A stretch of 64,000 nucleotides of DNA from Dehalococcoidia bacterium (lineage in GTDB: Bacteria; Chloroflexota; Dehalococcoidia; Dehalococcoidales; UBA3254), in contig JANYAV010000012.1 in NCBI GenBank assembly GCA_025361145.1, positions 122,270-186,269 on the forward strand, read 5' to 3'. Made by a program: the position numbers and the translations under genes. Shown piece by piece: positions 9,405 to 18,838 of this stretch; the first letter of the stretch is position 1; every line of letters begins with the position of its first letter. The notes beneath the pieces are model-generated. The model saw nothing but the letters and a program-made list of their open reading frames with translations. It was not told the DNA's origin and did not search any database.

Positions 9405-9946
9405 TGTTGCAATTTAAAGAAAAGTACAAGAAAGAAATCGTTCCGCAATTGATGGAGCGGTTGCAATTTACCAATGTAATGCAAGTCCCCCGTTTGGAAA
9501 AGATCGTTTTGAACATTGGTCTTGGTGAGGCTATTACCAATGCCAAGGCTCTGGAAGCCGGTGAAACAGATCTAGGGGCAATCACGGGGCAGCATCCAGT
9601 TATCACTCGTTCCAAGAGATCTATTTCTGCTTTTCGACTAAGAGTTGGCATGGCTATTGGTGTCAAAGTCACTCTGCGTGGTAAAAGAATGTGGGACTTC
9701 TACGAAAAGTTGGTCACCATCACTTTACCCCGGGTTAGAGAGTTCTCGGGCATACCGCGCAATGCCTTTGACGGCCGCGGAAATTATACCCTGGGATTTA
9801 AAGATCAGACCGTTTTCCCTGAAATAGAATTTGATAAAGTTGATAAAGTCCGCGGATTGGAAGTGGTTATCGTTACTACAGCAAAAACAGACGAAGAGGG
9901 CAGGACTCTACTGGAGTTATTAGGTATGCCCTTCGTTAAGGAATAA
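9404..9946 (+). CDS. rplE: 50S ribosomal protein L5
   Basis: L5 binds 5S rRNA in the central protuberance and contacts P-site tRNA. The 180 residues are standard length. Motifs: [62 protein letters not shown] and [20 protein letters not shown]. The start codon shares one base with the rplX stop, so termination-reinitiation coupling is likely. Confidence 0.97.
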   Translation: MLQFKEKYKKEIVPQLMERLQFTNVMQVPRLEKIVLNIGLGEAITNAKALEAGETDLGAITGQHPVITRSKRSISAFRLRVGMAIGVKVTLRGKRMWDFYEKLVTITLPRVREFSGIPRNAFDGRGNYTLGFKDQTVFPEIEFDKVDKVRGLEVVIVTTAKTDEEGRTLLELLGMPFVKE

Positions 9947-9955
9947 GGATACAGA

Positions 9956-10141
9956 ATGGCTAAGACATCAAAAATTGTAAAATCTCAACGTCCGGCAAAA
10001 TTTAAAGTGCAACAGCATAACCGTTGCGCGATATGTGGTCGACCTCGCGCTTATATGCGAAGATTCGGTACTTGTAGAATATGCTTCCGCGGGCTAGCTC
10101 TCGCTGGCCAGATCCCTGGAGTGAGAAAATCGAGCTGGTAG
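9956..10141 (+). CDS. rpsN: 30S ribosomal protein S14, zinc-binding (type Z)
   Basis: S14 is a 30S head protein. This is the short 61-residue zinc-binding form, with cysteines in [10 protein letters not shown] and CRICFRGLA (two CxxC pairs) and the IPGVRKSSW end. The short form is typical of Gram-positive bacteria, Thermus and Chloroflexota, in contrast to the ~100-residue cysteine-free type. It lies nine bases after rplE and 24 before rpsH. Confidence 0.97.
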   Translation: MAKTSKIVKSQRPAKFKVQQHNRCAICGRPRAYMRRFGTCRICFRGLALAGQIPGVRKSSW

Positions 10142-10165
10142 TTAAAGCTGGCTAAGAGGTGAATA

Positions 10166-10564
10166 ATGGTTATAACTGATCAAATTGGAGATATGTTAAC
10201 TCGTATTCGGAATGCCGCGACGGTCAGACACGATACCGTGGAGATGCCGGCTTCTAAATTAAAAGTCGCTGTTTTGAAGATCCTTAAAGAAGAGGGTTTT
10301 ATAAACGATTTTGAGCTGGTCAAGGGCAAACCTGAGCGCTTGATAAAAATCAAACTTAGATACAAAGATGACAACCAATCCATTATTAGCGGGATTGAGC
10401 GTGTGAGTAAACCAGGATTAAGGATATATACTCAGCATAACGAAATTCCTCGCGTTTACGGCGGGGTTGGCATAGCCATTTTGTCTACCCCCAAGGGTGT
10501 AATTACCGGGCAGAAAGCCCGCAAAGAAGGGGTTGGCGGAGAAGTTCTCTGCTATGTCTGGTAA
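10166..10564 (+). CDS. rpsH: 30S ribosomal protein S8
   Basis: S8 is a primary 16S rRNA-binding protein; in E. coli it represses the spc operon. The 132 residues show DQIGDMLTRIRNA, MPASKLKVAVLKILKEEGFI, the SKPGLRIY strand and the conserved C-terminal STPKGVITGQKARKEGVGGEVLCYVW. The gene is in the standard spc position with AAGAGGTG upstream. Confidence 0.97.
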   Translation: MVITDQIGDMLTRIRNAATVRHDTVEMPASKLKVAVLKILKEEGFINDFELVKGKPERLIKIKLRYKDDNQSIISGIERVSKPGLRIYTQHNEIPRVYGGVGIAILSTPKGVITGQKARKEGVGGEVLCYVW

Positions 10565-10585
10565 ATAAGACAGGGAGATATATAA

Positions 10586-11140
10586 ATGTCTAGAATAGGG
10601 CGTTTGCCTGTGATCGTACCGTCGGGAGTGACGGTTAATATCAAAGATAATCGGGTGACTGTGAAAGGTCCTAAAGGCGAAATTAGCCAGGAATTTGATC
10701 CTGCTATAACTGTAAAGCTAGAGGAAGGCAAACTAGTGGTTAGTCGTGGCAATGATTCTAAACAAGCCAGGGCTTTACATGGTTTGACTCGTGCTCTGCT
10801 TAATAACATGGTTACCGGTGTTACAAAGGGTTGGGAAAAGAGCTTGGAAATCGTTGGGGTGGGTTATCGCGCTGAGAAAGCCGGTGAAAAAATTTCAATG
10901 CGTCTGGGATTTTCACACGCGGTGGAAGTTTCACCCCTCCCCGGGGTTACATTGAGTATTGACGGTCCTACTAAAATTAAAGTGACTGGCGTTAATAAAG
11001 AAGTAGTTGGAGAAATGGCAGCTGAGTTGCGAGGAATTCGTCCGCCTGATGCCTATAAAGGCAAAGGCATCAGATATGCTGGTGAATCAGTACGCCTTAA
11101 GGCAGGCAAGGCCGGCAAAGCTGCAGGTAAGGGGAAATAA
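10586..11140 (+). CDS. rplF: 50S ribosomal protein L6
   Basis: L6 lies near the factor-binding site of the 50S subunit. It has the duplicated L6 fold with [24 protein letters not shown], the [31 protein letters not shown] core and [16 protein letters not shown]. It is 184 residues with a short Lys/Gly/Ala tail ([10 protein letters not shown]). The stop overlaps the rplR start by one base (TAATG). Confidence 0.97.
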   Translation: MSRIGRLPVIVPSGVTVNIKDNRVTVKGPKGEISQEFDPAITVKLEEGKLVVSRGNDSKQARALHGLTRALLNNMVTGVTKGWEKSLEIVGVGYRAEKAGEKISMRLGFSHAVEVSPLPGVTLSIDGPTKIKVTGVNKEVVGEMAAELRGIRPPDAYKGKGIRYAGESVRLKAGKAGKAAGKGK

Positions 11141-11502
11141 TGAAAAGCAATACTAGATTAAGCCGCATAAGAAGACACGATCGAGTTCGCTCTAAGGTGG
11201 CGGGCACTACTGAAAGACCAAGGTTGTCGGTCTTCCGTAGTCTCAATCACATCTATGCCCAGGTGATCGATGACGTAAAAGGTGTTACCGTGGTATCTGC
11301 TTCTACCGTTGATCCTGAGGTCGTCGCTGGTCTGGAAGGCAAAGTCAAGAAATCACAGGCTGAAATGGTCGGACAGACCGTAGCTAAAAGAGCGATGGAA
11401 AAGGGCGTCGAGCAAGTAGTTTTTGATCGCGGCGGGTATAAATATAGCGGTCGGGTTCAGGCTCTGGCTGATGCAGCTCGTAAACAGGGATTAAAATTTT
11501 AA
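11140..11502 (+). CDS. rplR: 50S ribosomal protein L18
   Basis: L18 binds 5S rRNA in the central protuberance. The 120-residue protein shows [37 protein letters not shown], then [44 protein letters not shown]. These match the family from end to end. Its ATG overlaps the rplF stop. Confidence 0.97.
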   Translation: MKSNTRLSRIRRHDRVRSKVAGTTERPRLSVFRSLNHIYAQVIDDVKGVTVVSASTVDPEVVAGLEGKVKKSQAEMVGQTVAKRAMEKGVEQVVFDRGGYKYSGRVQALADAARKQGLKF

Positions 11503-11517
11503 GAGGTAGTAAGACAG

Positions 11518-12042
11518 GTGAAAGAGGTTATTAGCAAAATAGACCCATCTGGATTGACTTTAAATGATAAGCTTATTTATATCAACCGAGTGGCTAAAGT
11601 GGTCAAGGGCGGTAAGCGCATGAGATTCAGCGCCCTCACTGTCACCGGCGACGGTAATGGTCATGTTGGCATCGGTATGGGCAAAGCCAATGAAGTGCCT
11701 GAAGCCATCGCCAAAGCCGGCGCGGTAGCTCGTAAGAATCTTATCCAAGTTACCTTGAGAGGCACTTCTATACCCCATGAAATTGAGTTTAAGTACGGCG
11801 CTGCGAAAGTTCTGCTTAAACCCGCCGCTCCCGGTACTGGTGTCATTGCCGGCGGCAGCGTCCGCGCTGTTCTAGAAGCCGCCGGGGTTAAGGATGTTTT
11901 AACCAAATCGATGGGCAGTTCTAATCGGATAAATGTTGCTAGAGCTACTTTGCTGGCCTTGCAAAGCCTCAAGAATCCTGCTGAAGAACTTGCTAGACGG
12001 AAATCAGCCCCCAAGGCGCAGGAGGTAGCTACCAGTGGCTAA
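11518..12042 (+). CDS. rpsE: 30S ribosomal protein S5
   Basis: S5 contributes to decoding fidelity and mRNA helicase activity at the entry site. The 174-residue protein starts at GTG 11518. It has the double-stranded RNA-binding part ([32 protein letters not shown]), the [12 protein letters not shown] segment, and the C-terminal [31 protein letters not shown]. The end overlaps rpmD by eight bases. Confidence 0.97.
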   Translation: MKEVISKIDPSGLTLNDKLIYINRVAKVVKGGKRMRFSALTVTGDGNGHVGIGMGKANEVPEAIAKAGAVARKNLIQVTLRGTSIPHEIEFKYGAAKVLLKPAAPGTGVIAGGSVRAVLEAAGVKDVLTKSMGSSNRINVARATLLALQSLKNPAEELARRKSAPKAQEVATSG

Positions 12043-12229
12043 ATTAAGAATTACTTTAGTGAAAAGTCCTAACGGCTATAGCCCGGACCAGGTAAGCACC
12101 GTAAGGACTCTGGGTTTACATAAAATTAATCAGTATGTTGTTCGCGAGGATTCCCTTTGTTTGCGCGGTCAGGTTATGAAAGTTAAACATCTTGTGATGG
12201 TGAAGGAAGAGACAAATGCAGCAGAATGA
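12035..12229 (+). CDS. rpmD: 50S ribosomal protein L30
   Basis: L30 is a small protein of the 50S subunit. The 64 residues start at GTG 12035 behind [45 protein letters not shown], followed by [14 protein letters not shown]. This fits the family length and its strand-helix pattern. It overlaps rpsE upstream by eight bases and rplO downstream by 14, so it is embedded in a translationally coupled chain. Confidence 0.95.
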   Translation: MAKLRITLVKSPNGYSPDQVSTVRTLGLHKINQYVVREDSLCLRGQVMKVKHLVMVKEETNAAE

Positions 12230-12659
12230 TTTGTTCCCGGCCCCGGGTTCAAGAAAAAATAGAAAGCGCGTCGGTAGGGGTAACGGCAGCGGTCACGGTA
12301 CCTTCTCAGGCCGTGGTATTAAAGGTCAGAAATCACGCTCAGGCGTTCAAATCCAACGCGGCTTTGAAGGCGGCCAGCTTCCTATAATTAAACGTCTGCC
12401 CAGAAAGCGTGGGTTTTTTAATTTGAACAGGGTAGCGTATAGCCCTGTCAATGTTGGCTCTCTTAGTCTCTTTGCTGCAGGCAGTGAAGTTACACCTGAA
12501 AAATTGTTCGAAGCAGGGCTTATCGAATCCCTTGTTAAACCCGTTAAAGTTTTAGCCGATGGCGAAATCACTAATGCTATTACTGTAAAGGCCAGCAAAT
12601 TTTCAGCAGCCGCTAAAGCTAAGATCGAAGCCGCCGGCGGTAAAGTGGAGGAAATTTGA
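12216..12659 (+). CDS. rplO: 50S ribosomal protein L15
   Basis: L15 has a long basic N-terminal extension that threads into 23S rRNA. It is recognised by RKRVGRGNGSGHGTFSGRGIKGQKSRSG, FEGGQLPIIKRLPRKRGF and the C-terminal KASKFSAAAKAKIEAAGGKVEEI. The length is 147 residues. The end overlaps the TTG start of secY by four bases, the usual spc arrangement. Confidence 0.96.
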   Translation: MQQNDLFPAPGSRKNRKRVGRGNGSGHGTFSGRGIKGQKSRSGVQIQRGFEGGQLPIIKRLPRKRGFFNLNRVAYSPVNVGSLSLFAAGSEVTPEKLFEAGLIESLVKPVKVLADGEITNAITVKASKFSAAAKAKIEAAGGKVEEI

Positions 12660-13975
12660 GTAGTAATCCTAACCAGGGGATGCCCAGACTATTTCAAGCC
12701 ATGAAGGATGCCTTCAGCCTGCCCGATCTGCGAACACGTATTCTATTTACTCTTGCAATGTTAATCGCTTTTCGTCTGGTAGCCCATATTCCTTTACCCG
12801 GCGTAGATCTGGACCAATTGGCTAAGGTATTCAGTCAGAACCAGCTTTTAGGAATGTTGGATCTTTTTAGCGGCGGCGCTTTAAGGAAATTTAGCGTAGC
12901 TGCTATGGGTGTTTATCCTTATATTACAGCTACGATTATTATGACCATTTTGGTTCCTGTCATCCCCAAATTACAGGCTCTCTCTATGGAAGGGGAGTCC
13001 GGAAGAAACAAGATCAATATGATTTCTCACTGGTTGACCATTCCGTTGGGCGCTCTGGAAGCTTACGGACAGTTGACCTATTTAAGAAGCCAGGGAGTTA
13101 TTGGTGACACTGCTATTCTAGCCATGGTTACTATGATAATTTCTATGGTCGCAGGTACAATGCTACTGGTGTGGTTTGGCGAATTAATTACAGAACACGG
13201 TATCGGTAACGGTATCTCTATCATAATTTTCGGTGGTATCGTAGCCAGTTATCCTCAATTAATAAGTCAGGCTAGTTTGATCGGTAGCGGTAATGTTTTC
13301 GGTCTGGTCTTCTTCGCCTTGATTTTGTTAGCTACAGTAATCATAATTGTTATTTTTACAGAAGCCCACAGACGTATCCCTGTACAATACGCCAAGAGTG
13401 TTTTTCGCGGCGGTAAAATGTACAAACAGTCCGGCGCAACCCATATTCCTTTAAGGGTCAACACCGCCGGTATGATCCCTCTTATCTTTGCCATGTCTCT
13501 GGTGCTTTTCCCAGGTATCGTGGCTACCTATTTTATGGGTCCCGCTGACGCGCCTAACTTTGCTAATGCAATTTATAAATGGTTTAGTCCTAATACAGCT
13601 TTACCCATTGGCATATTTTATTGGGCGCTTTATTTCCTGCTGACTATTGGTTTTGCTTTCTTCTATACCTATATAATCTTCCAGCAGCAGGATTTGCCCG
13701 GGACCTTACAAAAACAAGGTGGATTTATTCCAGGGATTCGTCCCGGCTCACAGACTAAAAAATATTTGGATAGTGTAATTGGCCATATTACTTGGGCTGG
13801 TGCTCTTTTCCTGGGTTTGGTAGCGGTAGTACCTTTTCTCGCCCAGGTTTTAACCGGTATAAACCTGCAATTTTCCAGCATGGGCTTAATCATTGTGGTT
13901 GGTGTTGTTCTGGATACCATGAAACAACTTGAATCTCAATTAGTTATGCGCCGCTATGAAGGCTTTATCAAATAG
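12656..13975 (+). CDS. secY: Preprotein translocase subunit SecY
   Basis: SecY is the channel of the Sec translocon in the cytoplasmic membrane. The 439-residue protein starts at TTG 12656 behind GGAGGAAA. It shows ten hydrophobic segments, the first around residues 25-42. Family motifs include AFRLVAHIPLPGVD, SGGALRKFSVAAMGVYPYITA and the cytosolic loop RRIPVQYAKS. The segment near the C-terminus, RPGSQTKKYLDSV, is followed by a short basic tail. It is co-transcribed with the ribosomal genes, and secA lies in a separate - strand operon in this window. Confidence 0.97.
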   Translation: MSSNPNQGMPRLFQAMKDAFSLPDLRTRILFTLAMLIAFRLVAHIPLPGVDLDQLAKVFSQNQLLGMLDLFSGGALRKFSVAAMGVYPYITATIIMTILVPVIPKLQALSMEGESGRNKINMISHWLTIPLGALEAYGQLTYLRSQGVIGDTAILAMVTMIISMVAGTMLLVWFGELITEHGIGNGISIIIFGGIVASYPQLISQASLIGSGNVFGLVFFALILLATVIIIVIFTEAHRRIPVQYAKSVFRGGKMYKQSGATHIPLRVNTAGMIPLIFAMSLVLFPGIVATYFMGPADAPNFANAIYKWFSPNTALPIGIFYWALYFLLTIGFAFFYTYIIFQQQDLPGTLQKQGGFIPGIRPGSQTKKYLDSVIGHITWAGALFLGLVAVVPFLAQVLTGINLQFSSMGLIIVVGVVLDTMKQLESQLVMRRYEGFIK

Positions 13976-13995
13976 TATATGAGGATTAAATACAT

Positions 13996-14655
13996 ATGTA
14001 TCTAGTCTTATTAGGCGCTCCGGGAGCAGGTAAAGGAACCCAGGCAGCTACTTTGACCAAGGAACTGAAATTGGCGCATATCGCCTCTGGTGATTTATTC
14101 CGGCAAGCCTTGTCCAAAGGAACTGAATTGGGTCTTCAGGCTAAAGCCTATATGGAGAAAGGCCAGTTAGTTCCTAACGAGGTTACTATAAAAATGGTTC
14201 TGGACCGTATTACCGCTCCCGATTGTGCAGCCGGGATCATTTTAGATGGTTTTCCCCGCAATGTAGAACAGGCCAAAGCCTTGGATGAAGCCTTGAAAGC
14301 TCAGAAGAAAGGCATTGACAAGGCTGTTTATATTAAGGTGTCTGAGGCTGAATTATTAAAGAGACTGACCGGGCGCTGGATCTGCCGCAGTTGTCAGGCT
14401 CCTTATCACGAGGTTTCCTCCCCCTCCCGGGTAAAGGGAAAATGTGACAAATGCGGCTGTGAGCTTTATCAGAGGGCTGATGATAACACCGAAACCATAA
14501 AGAAGAGACTGGTAGTTTTCTTCGCTGAAACAGCTCCATTAATTGAGTATTATTCTAAAGTCGGTAAGCTTATAGAAGTTCAGGGCGAAGGAAGTATGCA
14601 AGATATCGGCGCGCGAATTATAGCTGCGCTTAAAGTTAAAAAATCGAATAATTAA
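13996..14655 (+). CDS. adk: Adenylate kinase, zinc-binding LID type
   Basis: This enzyme interconverts ATP and AMP with two ADP. The P-loop GAPGAGKGTQA is at residues 7-17, followed by HIASGDLFRQ (AMP site) and ILDGFPRNVEQA. The LID domain begins GRWICRSC and contains two CxxC pairs (CRSC, CDKC), indicating structural zinc as in Gram-positive enzymes. The 219 residues are the long form. The stop overlaps the map start by one base. The secY-adk-map-infA order is the classic Gram-positive-like arrangement. Confidence 0.97.
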   Translation: MYLVLLGAPGAGKGTQAATLTKELKLAHIASGDLFRQALSKGTELGLQAKAYMEKGQLVPNEVTIKMVLDRITAPDCAAGIILDGFPRNVEQAKALDEALKAQKKGIDKAVYIKVSEAELLKRLTGRWICRSCQAPYHEVSSPSRVKGKCDKCGCELYQRADDNTETIKKRLVVFFAETAPLIEYYSKVGKLIEVQGEGSMQDIGARIIAALKVKKSNN

Positions 14656-15404
14656 TGGCTATAACAATTAAATCTGAGCGAGAGATTGTCTTGATGAGGC
14701 AGGCCGGGAAAATAGTGGCCACAGTGCTCGCACAGCTGGTTGAAGCGGTTCGGCCAGGTTTAAAAACTAAAGAATTGGATGTCATTGCTGAGAGAGAAAT
14801 CCGACTGATGGGTGGGGTGCCCTCATTTAAAGGCTATCACGGATATCCTGCAAGTGTATGTGTCTCAATTAATGATGAGATTGTACACGGGATTCCTGGA
14901 GAGCGGGTAATACAGACTGGCGATATTGTATCGTTGGATTTGGGAGCCATCTATCAGGGATTTCAAGGTGATGCCGCACGCACTATCGGGGTTGGTGCCT
15001 TAAGCTTGCAGGCAGAAGCTTTAATGCAGGCCACTCAAGGGGCTTTACAAGCTGGTATACAGATGGCTCGGCGGGGTAATCATCTGGGAGATATATCAGC
15101 CGCAGTCCAGCGGTATACTGAGTCGAAGGGTTTTGCTGTAGTTCGCGAATATACCGGACATGGTATAGGCCGCGAGATGCATGAAGAGCCGTTAATTCCC
15201 AATTTTGGCTCACCTGGCACTGGACCCTTATTGAAAAAAGGCATGACCCTGGCGATCGAACCGATGTTGAATGCCGGAGATTGGCGGACCAGATTGGGAA
15301 GCAATAAATGGACGGTTTCGACAATAGACGGAAGTTTATCAGCGCACTTTGAAAATACAGTTTTAATCACTAATGGCGATGCCGAGGTACTAACCGTAGT
15401 TTAG
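14655..15404 (+). CDS. map: Methionine aminopeptidase, type I
   Basis: It removes the initiator methionine from nascent proteins. All five metal ligands of the family are visible: the aspartates in SLDLGAIY and GDAARTIG, the histidine in GHGIGREMHEEP, and the glutamates in AIEPML and HFENTVLI. There is no N-terminal zinc-finger extension; at 249 residues it is the basic bacterial enzyme. The ATG shares a base with the adk stop. Confidence 0.96.
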   Translation: MAITIKSEREIVLMRQAGKIVATVLAQLVEAVRPGLKTKELDVIAEREIRLMGGVPSFKGYHGYPASVCVSINDEIVHGIPGERVIQTGDIVSLDLGAIYQGFQGDAARTIGVGALSLQAEALMQATQGALQAGIQMARRGNHLGDISAAVQRYTESKGFAVVREYTGHGIGREMHEEPLIPNFGSPGTGPLLKKGMTLAIEPMLNAGDWRTRLGSNKWTVSTIDGSLSAHFENTVLITNGDAEVLTVV

Positions 15405-15434
15405 CCCAAATAATAGATTTGATAACGGGAGTAT

Positions 15435-15653
15435 ATGTCGAAAAAAGAGGCAATAGAAGTTGAAGGTACGGTTGTTGAGGCTCTACCCAACGCTAATTTC
15501 TGGGTTGAACTGCCTAATGCCCATAGGGTATTAGCGCATATTTCAGGCCGTATGAGGATGCACTACATTCGTATACTTCCCGGAGATAGGGTGTTAATCG
15601 AGTTATCTCCTTATGATCTGTCACGGGGTAGGATTACTTACCGCTTGGAATAG
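15435..15653 (+). CDS. infA: Translation initiation factor IF-1
   Basis: IF-1 is an OB-fold protein occupying the A site during initiation. The 72 residues contain [47 protein letters not shown] and [13 protein letters not shown], matching the family throughout. It is followed by a 126-base gap containing a promoter-like element with an inverted repeat, then rpmJ. Confidence 0.97.
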   Translation: MSKKEAIEVEGTVVEALPNANFWVELPNAHRVLAHISGRMRMHYIRILPGDRVLIELSPYDLSRGRITYRLE

Positions 15654-15667
15654 AAAATAGGGAAAAC

Positions 15668-15697
15668 TGGATTATTTGTACTCATTTGTAGTACAAT
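15668..15697 (+). promoter_or_regulatory. Candidate internal promoter with overlapping inverted repeat before rpmJ
   Basis: A TACAAT -10 lies at 15692-15697, with a weak -35 (TGGATT) 18 bases upstream. A perfect 7-bp inverted repeat, TTGTACT-N7-AGTACAA (15676-15696), covers the spacer and the -10, which is the layout of a repressor operator. It would drive rpmJ-rpsM-rpsK-rpsD-rpoA separately. Activity is inferred. Confidence 0.4.
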
Positions 15698-15779
15698 ATT
15701 ACGTTGCGTCTGAAAAGGCTAGTAAAACCGGCAAACATTTCGAGGCCGGCTAAAAATAGATAAGGTTGAGAGATTAACT

Positions 15780-15893
15780 ATGAAAGTTAGAACTTCAGTT
15801 AAAACTAGATGTGAAAAATGCCGCGTTATCAAGAGACATGGGATTGTTAGAGTGATCTGCCCCAATCCCAAACATAAGCAGAAGCAGGGTTAG
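15780..15893 (+). CDS. rpmJ: 50S ribosomal protein L36
   Basis: This gene is too short for the ORF track. Translation from ATG 15780 gives 37 residues, beginning [20 protein letters not shown] and ending [11 protein letters not shown]. The Cys/Cys/Cys/His zinc-binding pattern (CEKC, then C and H near the end) is typical of the zinc form of L36. It lies between infA and rpsM, its normal place. The stop is 21 bases before rpsM. Confidence 0.95.
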   Translation: MKVRTSVKTRCEKCRVIKRHGIVRVICPNPKHKQKQG

Positions 15894-15914
15894 AAGGACA
15901 AGGAGGAAGTTTTA

Positions 15915-16304
15915 ATGCCGCGTATTTCTGGTGTGGATATACCCCGTAATAAACAGGTTTGGGTCTCGCTACAATATTTATATGGCGTTGGACCTACAAA
16001 TAGTAAGACTATTCTGGATAAGGCTGGTATTAAGCACGAAACCAAAGCTGATGCCTTAACGGAAGAAGAGATTGCCAAAATTCGTGAGGTTATCGATAGA
16101 GAAGTCCCGGTAGAGGGTGATCTTCGCAAAGAGATCAATCAGAATATCCGCCGTTTGATTGAGGTCGGTTGCTACCGTGGCACTCGCCATCGCCGTAGTC
16201 TACCGGTCAGAGGCCAAAGGACTAGGACCAATGCCCGCACCAGAAGAGGTACTAGAAAGACTGTGGCAGGACGCGGTCAGAAACGCGGCGCTACCAAGAA
16301 ATAA
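15915..16304 (+). CDS. rpsM: 30S ribosomal protein S13
   Basis: S13 pairs with S19 in the 30S head and contacts P-site tRNA through its C-terminal tail. The 129-residue protein has ARISGVDIP-like [19 protein letters not shown], the helix-hairpin-helix part [17 protein letters not shown], and the basic tail [25 protein letters not shown]. It starts behind AAGGAGGAAG. Confidence 0.97.
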   Translation: MPRISGVDIPRNKQVWVSLQYLYGVGPTNSKTILDKAGIKHETKADALTEEEIAKIREVIDREVPVEGDLRKEINQNIRRLIEVGCYRGTRHRRSLPVRGQRTRTNARTRRGTRKTVAGRGQKRGATKK

Positions 16305-16361
16305 TAATTAACATCGAATATATGAATTTGCACTTGTTGCTGGATAATTCAGGAGGAACAA

Positions 16362-16748
16362 ATGGCCAAGCAGGCTAAAACAAAAAGAAGAGAGAAAAAG
16401 TCGGTAGTAAATGGTAAGGCTTTTATTCAGTCTACATTTAACAATACCATTGTTACTCTATCCGATCCTCAGGGCAATGTACTTTCCTGGGGTAGTGCCG
16501 GTTCATCCGGATTTAAGGGTTCACGTAAAGGCACGCCTTACGCTGCTCAGATGGCTGCGCAGGGAGCTGCCCGCAAGGCCATGGAACAGGGCTTGCGTCA
16601 GATTGAAGTCTTTGTAAAGGGCCCCGGCAGTGGACGTGAAGCGGCTATTCGCTCTCTTCAGAGTTCCGGTCTGTATATCACGATTATCAGAGACATTACC
16701 CCTATTCCTCATAACGGTTGTCGACCTCCCAAGAGACGGAGAGTATAG
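16362..16748 (+). CDS. rpsK: 30S ribosomal protein S11
   Basis: S11 is part of the 30S platform near the E site. The 128 residues include [60 protein letters not shown] and the C-terminal [18 protein letters not shown], all family-diagnostic. A 57-base gap separates it from rpsM, with CAGGAGGAAC upstream of the ATG. Confidence 0.97.
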   Translation: MAKQAKTKRREKKSVVNGKAFIQSTFNNTIVTLSDPQGNVLSWGSAGSSGFKGSRKGTPYAAQMAAQGAARKAMEQGLRQIEVFVKGPGSGREAAIRSLQSSGLYITIIRDITPIPHNGCRPPKRRRV

Positions 16749-16756
16749 GAGCTGAA

Positions 16757-17383
16757 ATGGCAAGATTAACTGGACCTGTATGTAGATTATGCCGCCGTAG
16801 CGGTGATAAGTTAATGTTAAAAGGTGATCGGTGTTTCGGCCCTAAATGTGCCGCTGACAAACGTAATAAACCACCTGGACCTCATGCTGTAACACGCAGA
16901 AGAATGTCTGATAGAGGCGTACAGCTCAGAGAAAAACAGAAAGCCAAGTATGTATATGGTTTATTCGAGCGCCAGTTTAAGAGATTTTTCAGTGAGGCTG
17001 AGAAACAGGTCGGTATCACCGGTAATAACCTGGTTGTAATGTTGGAACGCCGCCTTGATAACGCTGTTTATAAATTGGGTTTTGCCGATTCTCGTTCCCA
17101 GGCTCGTCAGTTAGTGTTGCATGGTCATATTCTGGTCAACGATCATAAACTTAATGTTGCTTCCGCTCTAGTCAATCAAGGTGACACCATTAAATGGCGC
17201 GAAGGTAGCAAGAAGACTGAATATTACAAGATTATTCTTGAGAATATAAAAGCTAAGAATGTGCCTGCTTGGTTAAGCTTGGATCGTGCGACTTTAGTCG
17301 GCCAGGTAATCGGTATGCCCTCATCTGATGTTGTCGAAGCTAAGTTTGAACCTACCAGTGTAGTCGAGTGGTATTCTAGATAA
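16757..17383 (+). CDS. rpsD: 30S ribosomal protein S4, zinc-binding form
   Basis: S4 nucleates 30S assembly and shapes the mRNA entry channel. The ORF track begins at 16718 inside rpsK; the family start MARLTGPVCRLCRR is ATG 16757, behind AGGAGCTG. Four N-terminal cysteines (CRLC, then RCFGPKC) form a zinc knuckle, as in the zinc form of S4. The S4 RNA-binding domain follows (LERRLDNAVYKLGFADSRSQARQLVLHGHI). The length is 208 residues. Confidence 0.95.
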   Translation: MARLTGPVCRLCRRSGDKLMLKGDRCFGPKCAADKRNKPPGPHAVTRRRMSDRGVQLREKQKAKYVYGLFERQFKRFFSEAEKQVGITGNNLVVMLERRLDNAVYKLGFADSRSQARQLVLHGHILVNDHKLNVASALVNQGDTIKWREGSKKTEYYKIILENIKAKNVPAWLSLDRATLVGQVIGMPSSDVVEAKFEPTSVVEWYSR

Positions 17384-17416
17384 AATTTTCCGGTAAGTAG
17401 AAATGGAGGTAGTACC

Positions 17417-18400
17417 TTGTCTCCTTTAACATTACCTCGAATAGAGTGTATAGAGAACAAAGGTAACTTTGGCCGCTTTTCGGTCGAGCCCCTTGATAAA
17501 GGGATCGGGGTTACTCTGGGTAACTCGCTGCGGCGTATGCTGCTCGGTTATCTGCCCGGTGCTGCCATTACCTCAGTTAAAATCGAAGGCGTTCAGCATG
17601 AGTTTTCGACCATACCTGATGTAAAAGAAGATACCATTGAGTTTTTACTGAACGTTAAGGCTATTCGCTTAAAGGCTCTCTCTGGCCGGCCAGGTAAACT
17701 GGTTATGGAAGTCAATCGGGAAGGCGAAGTACACGCCTCTGATATACAAGGCTCTGATGATTTTGATATTGTCAATCCTGATCAGTATTTAGCGGCTCTG
17801 GATTCTAAGGACGCTAAACTGTATGTCGAGTTTAATGTTGAATTGGGTGAAGGTTTTAGACAGGCTGATACCAATGCCAATTTACCTATTGGTGTGATAC
17901 CGGTAGATGCCATTTTTACACCTATACGTAAAGTTAATTTCACCATTGAACCTGTTCATATTGGCCGTGAGACCAGCCGGGAACGTATGTACCTGGACGT
18001 TTGGACAGACGGTACTATTTCACCATTAGAGGCGGTTAGTAGAAGTTCGGACTTGCTCGTACAGCAGTTAACTCCTTTTGTCGCTTTGGCCCAGGCTTCT
18101 CAGATTAAAATTGAACAAAAATCTATTGCCGCTGCTATACCGGATGAAAAATATAATATGCCCGTGGAAGAGTTGGATCTATCTGTCCGGACTATGAATA
18201 GCTTGCGCCGGGGTGGTATCACTACCGTCGGTGAATTGGTTTCTAAGGGCGAAAAAGAACTTTTATCCTTGAGGAATTTCGGACAGAAGTCTCGTCAGGA
18301 AGTAGAAGAGCGATTGAAAGCTTTGGGTATGACCTTAGCCCTAAGTGGTAAGGGTCCAGAAGATTCTGTTGAGGATGACACCGAGGAAGATGAAGTTTAG
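17417..18400 (+). CDS. rpoA: RNA polymerase alpha subunit
   Basis: The alpha dimer scaffolds RNA polymerase assembly, and its C-terminal domain contacts DNA and activators. The 327-residue protein starts at TTG 17417, six bases after GGAGGT. The N-terminal domain shows FSVEPLDKGIGVTLGNSLRRMLLGYLPGAAITSVKI. The C-terminal domain shows ELDLSVRTMNSLRRGGITTVGELV and LSLRNFGQKSRQEVEERL. It ends with an acidic tail (EDDTEEDEV). Confidence 0.97.
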   Translation: MSPLTLPRIECIENKGNFGRFSVEPLDKGIGVTLGNSLRRMLLGYLPGAAITSVKIEGVQHEFSTIPDVKEDTIEFLLNVKAIRLKALSGRPGKLVMEVNREGEVHASDIQGSDDFDIVNPDQYLAALDSKDAKLYVEFNVELGEGFRQADTNANLPIGVIPVDAIFTPIRKVNFTIEPVHIGRETSRERMYLDVWTDGTISPLEAVSRSSDLLVQQLTPFVALAQASQIKIEQKSIAAAIPDEKYNMPVEELDLSVRTMNSLRRGGITTVGELVSKGEKELLSLRNFGQKSRQEVEERLKALGMTLALSGKGPEDSVEDDTEEDEV

Positions 18401-18447
18401 CTCTATTTGGTATTAATGATTCACAAATTTGCTGAGGAAGAATAAAT

Positions 18448-18801
18448 ATGAGACACGGTGTTGTAAGTCGAAGATTTGATAGGCCCATCGGTTGCCGGCA
18501 GATGATGTTCCGCAACCTTGTCACTGAAATATTGGATCATGAAAAGATTAAAACGACCGAGCCTAAAGCTAAAGCGGTGCGTGGCATGGCCGAAAAGATG
18601 ATTGGTTTAGCTAAAGCGGGTGATTTGAGTGCCCGCAGACAAGCTTTAGCCTTTATTACAGATAAAAAAGTGGCCGCTAAACTGTTTGCTGAGTTGGGTC
18701 CTAGATACGCTCAGCGAAGCGGCGGTTATACGCGCATTATCAAACTGGGCAGGAGATTAGGCGACGGCGCAGCTATTGTCCAGATTGAATTAGTAAAATA
18801 A
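18448..18801 (+). CDS. rplQ: 50S ribosomal protein L17
   Basis: L17 is a 50S protein near the tunnel exit. The 117-residue sequence shows MRHGVVSRRFDRPIGCRQMMFRNLVTEILDHEKIKTTEPKAKA-type family features and the C-terminal RSGGYTRIIKLGRRLGDGAAIVQIELV. It follows rpoA by 47 bases, with GAGGAAGAA before the ATG, and ends the alpha operon proper. Transcription evidently continues into truA. Confidence 0.96.
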   Translation: MRHGVVSRRFDRPIGCRQMMFRNLVTEILDHEKIKTTEPKAKAVRGMAEKMIGLAKAGDLSARRQALAFITDKKVAAKLFAELGPRYAQRSGGYTRIIKLGRRLGDGAAIVQIELVK

Positions 18802-18838
18802 AACGGAAACGTTAGATGCGTCTGCCCGGTGGGAGAAT

